In this document: positions 32,705 to 41,068 of the stretch, in pieces | Numbering within the stretch: the first letter of the stretch is position 1 | Layout of the letters: every line of letters starts with the position of its first letter | Source of the DNA: Lichenicola sp964247735 | GTDB lineage: Bacteria > Pseudomonadota > Alphaproteobacteria > Acetobacterales > Acetobacteraceae | DNA: 64,000 bases | Assembly: GCA_964247735.1 (NCBI GenBank) | Contig: CAXTVS010000011.1 | Coordinates: 10,302 to 74,301 of the forward strand | Reading direction: 5' to 3' | Notes under the pieces: generated by a model | Database searches by the model: none | Told to the model about the DNA's origin: nothing | Seen by the model: the letters and a program-made list of their open reading frames with translations, nothing else | Position numbers and translations under genes: made by a program

Positions 32705-33850
32705 TCAGCCGGATGTATCGATCCAGGCCCGATCGTCCTGGAAACGCAGGCGGAAGAACGGCGCAGGCATGCCGCCGAACTGGGACCGCACCAGATCCGG
32801 GTGCTCAGCGAGTCGCCTCCCTTGCAAGCCCCAGTAATCCGTGAAGCTGGTGACACGGAGGTCATCCAGCACCCACCAGCTATAGGCCTGCAACGGCTCC
32901 TGGGGCGGGTTGGCGGCTACCAGCCCCGAACCGTTCAGCAGCCTGTAGGGTCCCGTGAACCGGTCGGCCACGGCTCCATACAGCCCGGTTGGACCAGTCG
33001 GCCCCCCCGGCTGGAACACGTGGGCCTGCGTGGACCAGAACAGGTAGTAGTGGCCGTCGCGATGGATGATGTGCGGCCGCTCCAACTCGTTGGTCAAGCC
33101 GTCCGCATCGAGCAACGGAGGCAGCAACTCCCAATGCCCGCCCTGCTGCCGACGCACCAGCCCGATGGCGCCGTTCATCTCGTGCATCGAGCCTTTTCGG
33201 GAGGCTGAGAACACCACCACCTGCTCGCCGGTGGCCGGATCGCGGAAGAAGCCCGGATCGCGGAAAGCCTTCAGCTTGCCCGGTTCGCCATGCGCCTGGT
33301 TGACCAGCATGTATATGTCGTCGTCGCTGGTGACGAATTCGACCGGAGGGTCCCAGCCGCCGAATAGGGGAGAAGCGTCCAGGCTGCCGGAAAAGCGGCC
33401 TTCCGCCACAAACAGCCGCTGCTCGACGGTCGGCGTCGCCTCGCCGCGCCGTCCGGCGGCGGTGAAGAAGATCCGCACCTGCCCGGATGCGGCGTCGAAC
33501 ACCGCCGATCCCGACCATTCGCGACTGCCGGGAGAATACCCGTCCGGAAACAACGTTCCCCGGTCGCTCCAGCACCGGCCGCGTTGCAGCAGACAGCGGA
33601 TGCGGGCGTGCCCATGCCGCTCGATCGGGTCCGGGAAGATCGGGCTGGCGAGCGCGAACCAGATCACCGCTCCCTCGATCTCGCAGGTGCGCCCGTCGAT
33701 GTCGGCGAGCGGCCACATGTCCCACACGTCAAGGCCGGGGAGGGAGGGAAACAGGTCGTCCGGGCCGATGACCGGGATGCAATGCTGTGGCGCGGCGTCG
33801 ATCGACTCCACGTCCGACGCTGTCCAGTGGCTGGTCACATGGTTCGGCAT
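32705..33850 (-). CDS. GH68 family enzyme (levansucrase / beta-fructofuranosidase)
   Basis: A 381-residue five-bladed beta-propeller enzyme of glycoside hydrolase family 68. The three catalytic acids are visible: nucleophile Asp44 in LDVWDMWPL, transition-state stabiliser Asp198 in AFRDPGFF, and acid/base Glu257 in NELERPH; EWSGSA at about 111 is the substrate-binding motif. There is no signal peptide, and the protein is shorter than secreted levansucrases, so it probably splits sucrose or short fructans inside the cell. It is the last gene behind the SUT-like transporter (18 bp gap), under likely control of the LacI-type regulator. Confidence 0.9.
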   Translation of the reverse strand: MPNHVTSHWTASDVESIDAAPQHCIPVIGPDDLFPSLPGLDVWDMWPLADIDGRTCEIEGAVIWFALASPIFPDPIERHGHARIRCLLQRGRCWSDRGTLFPDGYSPGSREWSGSAVFDAASGQVRIFFTAAGRRGEATPTVEQRLFVAEGRFSGSLDASPLFGGWDPPVEFVTSDDDIYMLVNQAHGEPGKLKAFRDPGFFRDPATGEQVVVFSASRKGSMHEMNGAIGLVRRQQGGHWELLPPLLDADGLTNELERPHIIHRDGHYYLFWSTQAHVFQPGGPTGPTGLYGAVADRFTGPYRLLNGSGLVAANPPQEPLQAYSWWVLDDLRVTSFTDYWGLQGRRLAEHPDLVRSQFGGMPAPFFRLRFQDDRAWIDTSG

Positions 33851-33868
33851 TCGGCTCGTATTTTCCGG

Positions 33869-35203
33869 TCAGCAGGAGGATGGAGTAGGGAGACGGTTTG
33901 CCAGCAGCGCCGCCACCAGCATGCAGGCGCCGCCGGCCGCGATGGCGTTGTCCGGCGAGCCGGCGAACAGGAAACGCAGGATGGCCGGCATCGTAAGGCC
34001 GAAGAGGATCATTGGCAGCACGATAAGCACGTTGAACAAGCCCATGTAGATGCCGGTTCGTTCCGGTGGAATCGCTGCCGCCAGGATCGCGTACGGATTG
34101 CCCATCATGCTCCCCCAGCCGATGCCGATGCCGATCACCGCCGGGAACAGCAGGAGCTTCTGCCCGATGGCGGCCACGGCCAGCATCGACAGGCCGGCGC
34201 AGACCAGGGATGCCGCGTGGAGGCGATGCACCGGCCGCCGGCGGGCCAGCGGCACCATCGCGAAGGCGGCGACGGCGGCGATGGCGTTGTAGAAGGCGCC
34301 GATCTGGCCGTTGTCGAGCACCGCCTGGCGGAAGCCGGAGGTGCCTGGAGCCGCGTCGCCATACACGTTGCGGGCAATCGCGTAAGGGACATAGGTCCAG
34401 TAGCACATCATCCCGTACCATTGGAACAGCGACATGGCCGCCATCTGCCGCATCACCAACGGCATCTCGCGGATCGCCGCGCCCAGCTCGCGCAACGGCG
34501 CGGCGCGGCGCGCCGCCGGCTCCAGGATGGAGGCTGCCTCTGGAACCGCCACCGCCGATATCCCCACCGCGACCAGCGAGACCGCCGCGCCCAGGAGGAA
34601 CGCGGCCACGGTCAGCGTCGGCACGCCGTTCACGGCAACGGCATCCCGGCCGATCCCCGCCAGCAGCATCAGCGACGGCAGGAGGTAGGCCAGGGTCTGG
34701 GCGAGGCCGGTAAAGGCGCTCTGGGTCAGGAAGCCCATGCTGCGCTGGAACGGCGGCAGCCGGTCGCTGACATAGGCGCGATAAGGCTGCATCGCGGTGT
34801 TGGTGGCGGTGTCGAGGATCCACAACAACACCACCGCCATCCATATCGAGGTGCTGAACGGCATCAGCGTGAGGCAGGCGCTGCTCGCCACGGTGCCGGC
34901 GACGAAATAGGGCGTGCGCCGTCCCCAGCGCGTGCGGGTGCGGTCGCTCAGCATGCCGACCAGCGGCTGCACCACCAGCCCGGTCACCGGTCCGGCAATG
35001 GTCAGCAGCGGCAGCGCCGCCGTGGTCGCGCCCAGCTCGCTGAGGATGGGAGCCATGTTGCTCTGCTGCAGGCCGAAGCTGCATTGCAGGCCGAGGAAGC
35101 CGGCGTTCATCGCCAGGACGCGGGTGAACGACAATCGCCGCTGGCCCCGTTCCACCGGCCCCGGTGCGACGGCCGGGCAGGATGGACCGCCCGATGCCGT
35201 CAT
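33869..35203 (-). CDS. MFS sugar transporter of the sucrose/H+ symporter (SUT-like) type
   Basis: A 444-residue inner-membrane carrier with about 12 predicted helices. The loop after helix 2 has DRTRTRWGRRTPYFV, the motif typical of the GPH/SUT-like sugar symporters, and the region QPYRAYVSDRLPPFQR marks the loop after helix 4. GIGIGWGSMMGNPYAIL lies in helix 10. ATG 35203 follows AGGAGGG; longer in-frame starts lack this. It lies between the GH68 gene and the TonB-dependent receptor, so its substrate is probably sucrose or a fructo-oligosaccharide. Confidence 0.88.
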   Translation of the reverse strand: MTASGGPSCPAVAPGPVERGQRRLSFTRVLAMNAGFLGLQCSFGLQQSNMAPILSELGATTAALPLLTIAGPVTGLVVQPLVGMLSDRTRTRWGRRTPYFVAGTVASSACLTLMPFSTSIWMAVVLLWILDTATNTAMQPYRAYVSDRLPPFQRSMGFLTQSAFTGLAQTLAYLLPSLMLLAGIGRDAVAVNGVPTLTVAAFLLGAAVSLVAVGISAVAVPEAASILEPAARRAAPLRELGAAIREMPLVMRQMAAMSLFQWYGMMCYWTYVPYAIARNVYGDAAPGTSGFRQAVLDNGQIGAFYNAIAAVAAFAMVPLARRRPVHRLHAASLVCAGLSMLAVAAIGQKLLLFPAVIGIGIGWGSMMGNPYAILAAAIPPERTGIYMGLFNVLIVLPMILFGLTMPAILRFLFAGSPDNAIAAGGACMLVAALLANRLPTPSSC

Positions 35204-35728
35204 GCCGCCCTCCTGCCCGGTATGGTGTCCTGGCCGGTCACGGCAACAGGCTTCACGGCCCGGCCAGCCGGGCAGCGGGCTCGTCCGGCGCAATGCCGGC
35301 CCAGGTCGGCTGCGCATCGGGGGACCGGTCGGCATCGACCTCGTCGCGCTCCAGGACGAAGAGGTCGCGCGGGTTTTCTACCCGCTGCGCAGCGGCGACC
35401 GCCGTGATCCGACCCTCGCGAGGGGGCCGCAACCGGTCCTGTCGCCGAGCGGCGGGAGGGCGGCGGCGAGGCGACGATCCTGGTCTCGGACGGCCGCCTG
35501 ACCACGTCGACGATCAGCGGGTAGGATAGCGGGACGTGCAGCAGTCCCGCGCCGATGCCGTCGGGCCCGTTGCGGTCCGTGCCGCTGCGCTCGCCAGAAT
35601 GCATGACGCTTCCTTCACCGCCCGCTGGCGTTCGCATGTCGCTCCGACCAGGCGAAGCAGTGGAGACCGCTGTCCATGTCGAGATCGAAACGGAATCGGA
35701 CCGTTCCGGTCTCGTCAGGCCGCCGGTG
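35204..35728. other. Long gene-free interval between receptor and transporter genes
   Basis: 525 bp without a supported gene. Frames are open on both strands but show no start with a ribosome-binding site and no family pattern apart from short stretches such as RVENPRDLFVLERDEVDAD on the minus strand, which look like a decayed coding sequence I cannot name. The transporter promoter probably lies near its left end. Confidence 0.4.
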
Positions 35729-38143
35729 TCAGAACCTGTAGCGGATGGTACCCAGGAATGACCGGCCGTCCAGGGCGCGTCCGGAGAAGCCGCCCGAGTC
35801 GAACTCGGTATAGGCGATCTGGTTGAACAGGTTGTTGCCGTTCACCAGCACCTGCAGGTGCTGTGTGAGATCATAGGAACCGAAGATGTTGAACACGACG
35901 TATCCGGGCATCCGGTAGGTGTTGTTGTCGTCGGCATAGGACGACGTCGTGCCGACGCCGTTCGCGCCCAGGGTCAGCTTGCCCCACTTGTAGCTGGCCT
36001 GAAGCTGGTACACCCAGTCCGCCTGCCGCTGCGGCACGTGGCCGGAATCGGACACCACCTGCCCCGCCGCGTCGGTGTAGGTCTCGTTGGTGGTGTCGAT
36101 GCGGGCATGGGTGTAGGTGGCGCCGCCGCCGAGGCGCAGGTTGCCGATCAGGTAGCCGAACTCGATCTCGACGCCGTAGGCGTTGTAGGAGTTGGTGTCG
36201 CTGATCTGTGTCGTGGCGTCGTAGTTGGTCTCGTCGGTCTTGGCGTCGAACAACGTGACGAATCCGCTGAAGTTCTCCACCCGGAACTTCACGCCGCCCT
36301 CGTACTGGCGGACGACGTTGATCGGCACCGGCACGTCGTTCGTGCCCGGGATTGGGGTTCCGGGAACCAGGATCCGGTCGGCATTGAACGATACGCCGTT
36401 GCTGTAACGGAAGAAGGTCGCGAGGTTGCGGTTGAACTCGTAGTTTGTGCCGAACGAGTAGCTGGTGTGGTTGACGCTGTAGTTCACGGACTGGAAGCCG
36501 TTCGGATCGTAGTACGGCGTGTTGTTGTTCACCGGCGAGAAGTTGACGCGGCCACTCGCCTGCTGGATGTCCTCGCGGACGCTCGCGTCCGAGGTGAACT
36601 TGTTGATCGCCCAGCCGATATCGACATACGGCGACGTCGTCAGGTAGGTGGTGTCGTAGTAGCGCTGGCAGCAGCGCCCGTCGCCGCCGCCGATGCCGTT
36701 CACCAGGCCGTTGGCGGCCGTGGTTCCGTCCGGCCCGGTGCCGTGCAGGAACTGCGTGCCCGATCCCACCGCGGTCGCGTAGTAGTTGTTGAAGTCCCAG
36801 TTCAGGTCGAGGTTCTGCTGGCCGATCCACATGCCGACCACCGGCGTGAAGTGGCCGAACCGTCCGGCATCCAGGACGGGTGTCGACAGCTTCAGGTCGT
36901 TGCCGATGTTGTTGAGGTTGTTGAGATGGGTGTCGAAGGTCAGCAGGTCGATCGCGCGGCCGGAATAGGGCTGGCCCGCCTGCGGGCCGTTGAGATAGGT
37001 CAGGCTGCCGTTTGAGAAGACGTTGCCACCCGGATACAGGCCCAGGAAGGTGCCGGAATTGGCCTCGAAGCGGAACTTGTCGTCCACGGTGAATCCCTGG
37101 ATCGTCTTCCTGGCCTCGAAGCCGATCAGCCCCTGCTCAACGGTGTTGCCGGTGGTGATGTTGGTGGTCTCGACGGAGTTGTTGACCCGCAGCGAGGGAT
37201 CGTCGCCGAGGTTGCGGGAATAGAAGCTGGCGTAGCGTGGGTCGATCCCGGGCAGGCGCGGCACCGGCAGCAGGGTCGGCGTGTCATCGTCGAGGAAGCC
37301 GAAGTTCAGCCGCAGGAAGCCGTTGTCGATCTCGTGGGTGAAGTTGCCGTGGATCTGGCCGCCATTGTAGACGGAGCCCTGGGAGTCCCGCACGCCCGAC
37401 CCGTTGTGGTAGAAGCCGGCGACCTCGAACCGGTTCACGTCGTCGATCGGCGCGCCGTAGTCGCCATCGACCCGGTAGAGGTCATAGCCGAGCCCGCTCG
37501 AGAACGAAACGTTGCCGCCCTGGTCCACACCGGTCTTGCTGAGGAAGTTGATGATGCCGCCTGGCGCGTTCGTCGCCTCGGTCGAGGAGGAGCCGCCGCG
37601 TACCGCCTGGATCTGGTCGAGCAGCCCGTCGATGCGCAGGAAGCTGTCCGGCGTCGCGAACGCGATGTCGCCGAAGTCGAGCACGGGCAGTCCGTCCTGC
37701 TGGAACTGGATGTAGCGCGAGCCGCCCGCCGAGACCGGCAGTCCCCGTGCGGTGACGTTGGCATTGCTGTCGCCGCCCGAGGCTTCGGAGCGGAAACCCG
37801 GGATCTGCCGCAGGACGTCAGCCGTGCTCTGGGCGCCGGACTCCTGGATCTGCGTTGCGCTGAGCGTGCTGACCGACACGCTCGACTTCATCTTCGAGAC
37901 CCGGCGCGCCGTGCCGGTGACCACGATCGCCTCGAGGTTCAGCGGTCCCGTGGCGGCGGCCTTCGCGGCGCCCCGCTTCGCGGCCCCCGACTTCGCGGCG
38001 CCCGGCTTCGCCACCGCCTTCTTCGGCGCCGGTGGCGGCGTCGCGATCACCTCGGCGGACGCCGGCACGAGCGGCGCCAGCACAAGGCATGAGGCAAGGG
38101 CTGCCGATCCGAGCAGCCATGCACGCGCGTGGCGCGATACCAT
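35729..38143 (-). CDS. TonB-dependent outer-membrane receptor (sugar type)
   Basis: An 804-residue outer-membrane receptor. After a signal peptide (ending near LVPASA) there is an unusual Ala/Lys/Pro-rich linker with a repeated AAK-type unit, then a TonB-box-like EAIVVTGTA, the plug domain (TADVLRQIPGFRSEASGG, IQFQQDGLPVLDFG, IQAVRGGSSSTEATNAPGGIINF) and a 22-strand barrel ending in FLGTIRYRF with the terminal phenylalanine needed for insertion. It would bring a large saccharide across the outer membrane. ATG 38143 follows GGGGAGA. The gene is divergent from lacI-type with an operator between, and upstream of the transporter and GH68 genes. Confidence 0.92.
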   Translation of the reverse strand: MVSRHARAWLLGSAALASCLVLAPLVPASAEVIATPPPAPKKAVAKPGAAKSGAAKRGAAKAAATGPLNLEAIVVTGTARRVSKMKSSVSVSTLSATQIQESGAQSTADVLRQIPGFRSEASGGDSNANVTARGLPVSAGGSRYIQFQQDGLPVLDFGDIAFATPDSFLRIDGLLDQIQAVRGGSSSTEATNAPGGIINFLSKTGVDQGGNVSFSSGLGYDLYRVDGDYGAPIDDVNRFEVAGFYHNGSGVRDSQGSVYNGGQIHGNFTHEIDNGFLRLNFGFLDDDTPTLLPVPRLPGIDPRYASFYSRNLGDDPSLRVNNSVETTNITTGNTVEQGLIGFEARKTIQGFTVDDKFRFEANSGTFLGLYPGGNVFSNGSLTYLNGPQAGQPYSGRAIDLLTFDTHLNNLNNIGNDLKLSTPVLDAGRFGHFTPVVGMWIGQQNLDLNWDFNNYYATAVGSGTQFLHGTGPDGTTAANGLVNGIGGGDGRCCQRYYDTTYLTTSPYVDIGWAINKFTSDASVREDIQQASGRVNFSPVNNNTPYYDPNGFQSVNYSVNHTSYSFGTNYEFNRNLATFFRYSNGVSFNADRILVPGTPIPGTNDVPVPINVVRQYEGGVKFRVENFSGFVTLFDAKTDETNYDATTQISDTNSYNAYGVEIEFGYLIGNLRLGGGATYTHARIDTTNETYTDAAGQVVSDSGHVPQRQADWVYQLQASYKWGKLTLGANGVGTTSSYADDNNTYRMPGYVVFNIFGSYDLTQHLQVLVNGNNLFNQIAYTEFDSGGFSGRALDGRSFLGTIRYRF

Positions 38144-38221
38144 ACCAGATTCTCCCCGTTTCGCCTGCGGCTCGTTCCGGCCGCATCTCGCTTGGACACG
38201 ATGCTCGTTACCATAAGACAA

Positions 38222-38237
38222 TTACAATCGATTGCAA
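38222..38237. promoter_or_regulatory. LacI-family operator
   Basis: The 16-bp near-perfect palindrome TTACAATCGATTGCAA (one mismatched pair) is a typical LacI/GalR operator with a central CG. It lies 79 bp upstream of the receptor start and 50 bp before the regulator start. Read leftward, TTGCAA at 38232-38237 could be the -35 element of a receptor promoter with TATGGT 16 bp on, so binding would block transcription. Confidence 0.75.
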
Positions 38238-38286
38238 GGGCATCTCCGCCGCGACCTGAAGATGCTAGAACAACCGCTGCCGTGGC

Positions 38287-39342
38287 ATGGGGAGCCGTAT
38301 TCGCTTGGCCAGGAAGGAACGAACGGCCGTTGGGCCGGGCATCACCAGCACCAAGATGTCCGACATCGCGCGCTTGGCGGGAGTTTCGAAGTCGACCGTG
38401 TCGCGGGCGCTCGCCGGAAGCCCGCTCGTCAATGCCGATACGCGCCGGCAGATCGTCGCGCTCACGGAGCGCCATGGCTACACCATCGACCAGGCGGCCC
38501 GGAACCTGCGCCTGCAGCGGACCGGCACGATCGCCGTGGTGTTTCCGCTGCTGCACCGTGTGGACCGTGGTCTTTCCGACCCGTTCTTCCTGGAGATGCT
38601 GGGACATCTGGCTGACGAACTCGCCGACCGGCACTACGACCTGCTGCTGCGCAAGCTGGGTCCGGACCAGCCGGATGGGCTGGCGGCGCTCCTGCGCCAG
38701 CGCCGGGTCGACGGCATGATCGTCGTCGGCCAAAGCACGCTGCACCGGCAGATCAACGAGATGGCAGACCACGTTCCCGATCTGGTGGTGTGGGGGCACA
38801 GGATGCCGGACAGCCGCTACGTGTCGATCGGCCCGGATGGCGTCGGCGGCGCGGGTGCGGCGGTGCGGCATCTGATCGAGCGCGGCCGCAAGCGGATCGC
38901 CTTCATCGGCGATCCGGATCTCCCGGAGGTGGGCGCCCGCCTGGAAGGCTACCGAGAGGAACTGCACCGCGCCGGGATCAGGTTCGACCGCCGCCTCCTG
39001 TGCCGCGCCAACTTCGACGCCGCGGAGGCGGTCGCCGTCATCGGCCGCTTCCTTGAGCGGACGGGCAGCATCGACGGCGTGTTCGCGGCCTCGGACGTGC
39101 TGGCTATGGCGGCGATCCGCAGCCTCGGCGACCATGGCCGCACCGTGCCGGACGACGTCGCGGTGGTCGGCTTTGACGACATCCTGTCCGCCTCCAGCAC
39201 CACCCCGGCGCTGACATCGGTCCGCCAGGATATAGGTCTCGGCGCCTGCTTGCTGGTTGAGACCCTGATCGCGCGGATGAAGGGCGAGCCGGTATCCTCG
39301 CACGTCCTCCCGACCCAGCTGGTCATCCGCGCCTCGTCCTGA
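38287..39342 (+). CDS. LacI family transcriptional regulator of the sucrose/fructan locus
   Basis: A 351-residue repressor. The helix-turn-helix is MSDIARLAGVSKSTVSRALA (about residues 24-43), followed by the hinge NLRLQRTGTIAVVFP and a periplasmic-binding-protein-like effector domain with DGMIVVGQST, GGAGAAVRHLIERGRKRIAFIG and DVAVVGFDDI. It is divergent from the TonB receptor gene, with a LacI-type palindrome between. It probably responds to sucrose, fructose or a fructan breakdown product. The first ATG (38287) lacks a good ribosome-binding site; the ATG at 38356 just before the HTH is an alternative. Confidence 0.9.
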   Translation: MGSRIRLARKERTAVGPGITSTKMSDIARLAGVSKSTVSRALAGSPLVNADTRRQIVALTERHGYTIDQAARNLRLQRTGTIAVVFPLLHRVDRGLSDPFFLEMLGHLADELADRHYDLLLRKLGPDQPDGLAALLRQRRVDGMIVVGQSTLHRQINEMADHVPDLVVWGHRMPDSRYVSIGPDGVGGAGAAVRHLIERGRKRIAFIGDPDLPEVGARLEGYREELHRAGIRFDRRLLCRANFDAAEAVAVIGRFLERTGSIDGVFAASDVLAMAAIRSLGDHGRTVPDDVAVVGFDDILSASSTTPALTSVRQDIGLGACLLVETLIARMKGEPVSSHVLPTQLVIRASS

Positions 39343-39796
39343 AGCGGCGGACCCGGCGCACGACGGCGCAAGCCGTAGCCGCTTCCAACGCTTCCCCTGC
39401 AGCCGGTCCACGTTCCCGCAGGCCGGATCGGACGGAGGTGCCGGGACGACGCCGGTTCTCCCGCATTCTCCTTGTTGCTTTTTCGACGTCATGCGGCGCC
39501 CGGCACGCCGGCCCGGAGCAGACAGGGGCCGGCTCGGCCATGCTTGCTCCGCTCGATCATCTTGAGGCGGCTGATCCGCCCTCCGGCGAGGCCCGTGGTC
39601 AAGGGCAGCCTGAACGGCATCGGGATCAGGCCGCAGGACGGCCACGACGCTCGCAAGGGTGGCGGCGTCGGCAGCAGCCGGCACGTCGTTCAGCGTTTCA
39701 ACTCGCATCCGTGAGCGTGCCGGATCCGCCGTGGACACGCCGCCGATCGGCCCCGCCGGAGAGCGGCTGCCACGACGGAACGCGCTCGGGCGACCT
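39343..39796. other. Gene-free interval after the LacI-type gene
   Basis: 454 bp in which I cannot support a gene. The minus strand contains a readable stretch (ETLNDVPAAADAATLASVVA) without start signals that may be a decayed gene, but it matches no family I know. The right end touches the stop codon of the membrane protein gene. Confidence 0.35.
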
Positions 39797-40261
39797 CTAG
39801 CTGGTGCGGGACCACCCGAGCAGGGCGCGCACGAGGCGCTGCGGCACCAGCAGGGCGGCGAGCGCCGAGGCGGCCAGCGGTGCGACCGTGTCGAGGGCCA
39901 GCAGCGCGCGATGGTCCATCACCAGCAACAGGCCGCGTTCCAGCAGGCGCGGCAGCAGCGACAAGCGCAGCAGCAGCAGGTCCACCAGCGGCAGCAGGAA
40001 GGCGAGGAGGAGCTTCGGCCATATCCGGTCCGGCCTGCGCGCGGCGACCACGCCGATCAGCAGCCCGGCCGGCACCACCCCCTTCAGCAGGCCGACCAGC
40101 CCGAGCCCGAACAGCACCGGCACCAGCACCACCGAGAGCAGCAGCCAGCGCAGCAGCTCCCACGCGAACAGCGCTATGATCACGAGCAGCGCCGCCGGCA
40201 CCAGCAGCGTGTAGAGAACCGTGAACACCAGCGTGGCCAGCAGCAGCCGGCCAACCGGCAC
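39797..40261 (-). CDS. Small multi-pass membrane protein, function unknown
   Basis: A predicted inner-membrane protein of about 154 residues, extremely rich in Leu, Val and Ala. Four hydrophobic segments are seen: LLLATLVFTVLYTLLVPAAL with LVIIALFAWELL directly after, LLLSVVLVPVLFGLGLVGLL, LLLAFLLPLVDLLLLRL, and APLAASALAALLVPQ. No ATG is available after the ferredoxin terminator, so GTG 40261 is proposed as start with a poor ribosome-binding site; this part is uncertain. It lies behind the fdxA terminator and may be read at low level by readthrough. I do not recognise a family. Confidence 0.5.
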   Translation of the reverse strand: MPVGRLLLATLVFTVLYTLLVPAALLVIIALFAWELLRWLLLSVVLVPVLFGLGLVGLLKGVVPAGLLIGVVAARRPDRIWPKLLLAFLLPLVDLLLLRLSLLPRLLERGLLLVMDHRALLALDTVAPLAASALAALLVPQRLVRALLGWSRTS

Positions 40262-40287
40262 GCCTGCCGGGTGCGAGGTGCTGGACA

Positions 40288-40320
40288 GCAAAAAGCCGCC
40301 CGGCGGGAAGCCGGGCGGCT
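40288..40320 (-). terminator. Rho-independent terminator after fdxA
   Basis: An 11-bp perfect stem (40294-40304 with 40310-40320) with a 5-nt loop, read leftward, is followed by a run of five T (complement of the A run at 40290-40294). It starts 28 bp after the ferredoxin stop codon. Confidence 0.85.
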
Positions 40321-40347
40321 GGTCGCGGTCAGGGACCGGCGGGGTCG

Positions 40348-40677
40348 TCAGCTGTGCGGCTGGGCCGAGAACAGCTCGGCCTTGCCGGGCTTGTCCTTCC
40401 ACTCGTCCGCGTCCGCCGGCGGCGTGCCCTTGCGGGTGATGTTGGGCCAGCTCTTGGAATAGTTGGCGTTGGCCTCGGCCCAGGTGCCGGCGCGGTCGTC
40501 GCTGTCGGGCAGGATCGCCTCCGCCGGGCATTCCGGCTCGCACACGCCGCAATCGATGCATTCATCCGGGTTGATGACGAGCATGTTCTCGCCGGCATAG
40601 AAGCAGTCGACGGGACACACCTCGACGCAATCCATGTACTTGCAGCGGATGCAATTCTCGGTGACCACGTAGGTCAT
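40348..40677 (-). CDS. fdxA: 7Fe ferredoxin FdxA
   Basis: A 109-residue cytoplasmic electron carrier with one 3Fe-4S and one 4Fe-4S cluster. The cluster ligands are in NCIRCKYMDCVEVCPVDCF near the N-terminus and ECIDCGVCEPECPAEAI at about residues 38-54. The C-terminal helix region (WAEANANYSKSWPNITRKG) is typical of the FdxA group of Alphaproteobacteria. ATG 40677 was chosen because GGAG lies 8 nt upstream. A strong terminator follows. It stands just downstream of the S4 protein and helicase genes, as in many related genomes. Confidence 0.95.
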   Translation of the reverse strand: MTYVVTENCIRCKYMDCVEVCPVDCFYAGENMLVINPDECIDCGVCEPECPAEAILPDSDDRAGTWAEANANYSKSWPNITRKGTPPADADEWKDKPGKAELFSAQPHS

Positions 40678-40786
40678 CGCCATCTCCGATCATGCGGCAC
40701 GACGTCCGCCGGCCACGCGTGAATGCCACGGTGGCGGGCGCGAGATATGGGAGGGTTTGCCGGGCAGCGCAAGCCGAGCCCGCCGC

Positions 40787-41068
40787 TCAGCCGGGAACGT
40801 CCTCGTACAGCAGGCGGGCTTCCGCCGCCGGCCCGCGCCGCGTGGCCAGCGCCAGCACCCGGATCACCCGTACCCCGATCCGCGGCAGCGGCAGGGTCAG
40901 CACGTCGCCCGGCCGCAGCCGGGCGTGCGCCTTGTCGGTCGGCTGCCGGTTGATCCGCACCATCCCCTCGGCGATCAGGCGCTGGCAGTCGGAGCGTGCC
41001 TTGAGGAACCGGGCCGACCACAGCCAGGTGTCCAGCCGCTGCCAGTCGCGGTCCTCCTCCAGCGGCAT
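40787..41068 (-). CDS. S4-domain RNA-binding protein (Hsp15-like)
   Basis: A 93-residue protein with a single S4 RNA-binding domain: RLDTWLWSARFLKARSDCQR and IAEGMVRINRQPTDKAHARL form the alpha-L motif, followed by the beta part RPGDVLTLPLP. This matches Hsp15-like or RqcP-like proteins that bind the 50S ribosomal subunit carrying stalled peptidyl-tRNA. Its ATG overlaps the helicase stop (TGATG), so the two are coupled; a joint role in RNA or ribosome quality control is plausible. Confidence 0.88.
   Translation of the reverse strand: MPLEEDRDWQRLDTWLWSARFLKARSDCQRLIAEGMVRINRQPTDKAHARLRPGDVLTLPLPRIGVRVIRVLALATRRGPAAEARLLYEDVPG

Noticed and set aside
35204..35728. A gene in the gap between transporter and receptor
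   Set aside because: No start with ribosome-binding site and no recognisable family; perhaps an old relic that I cannot identify.
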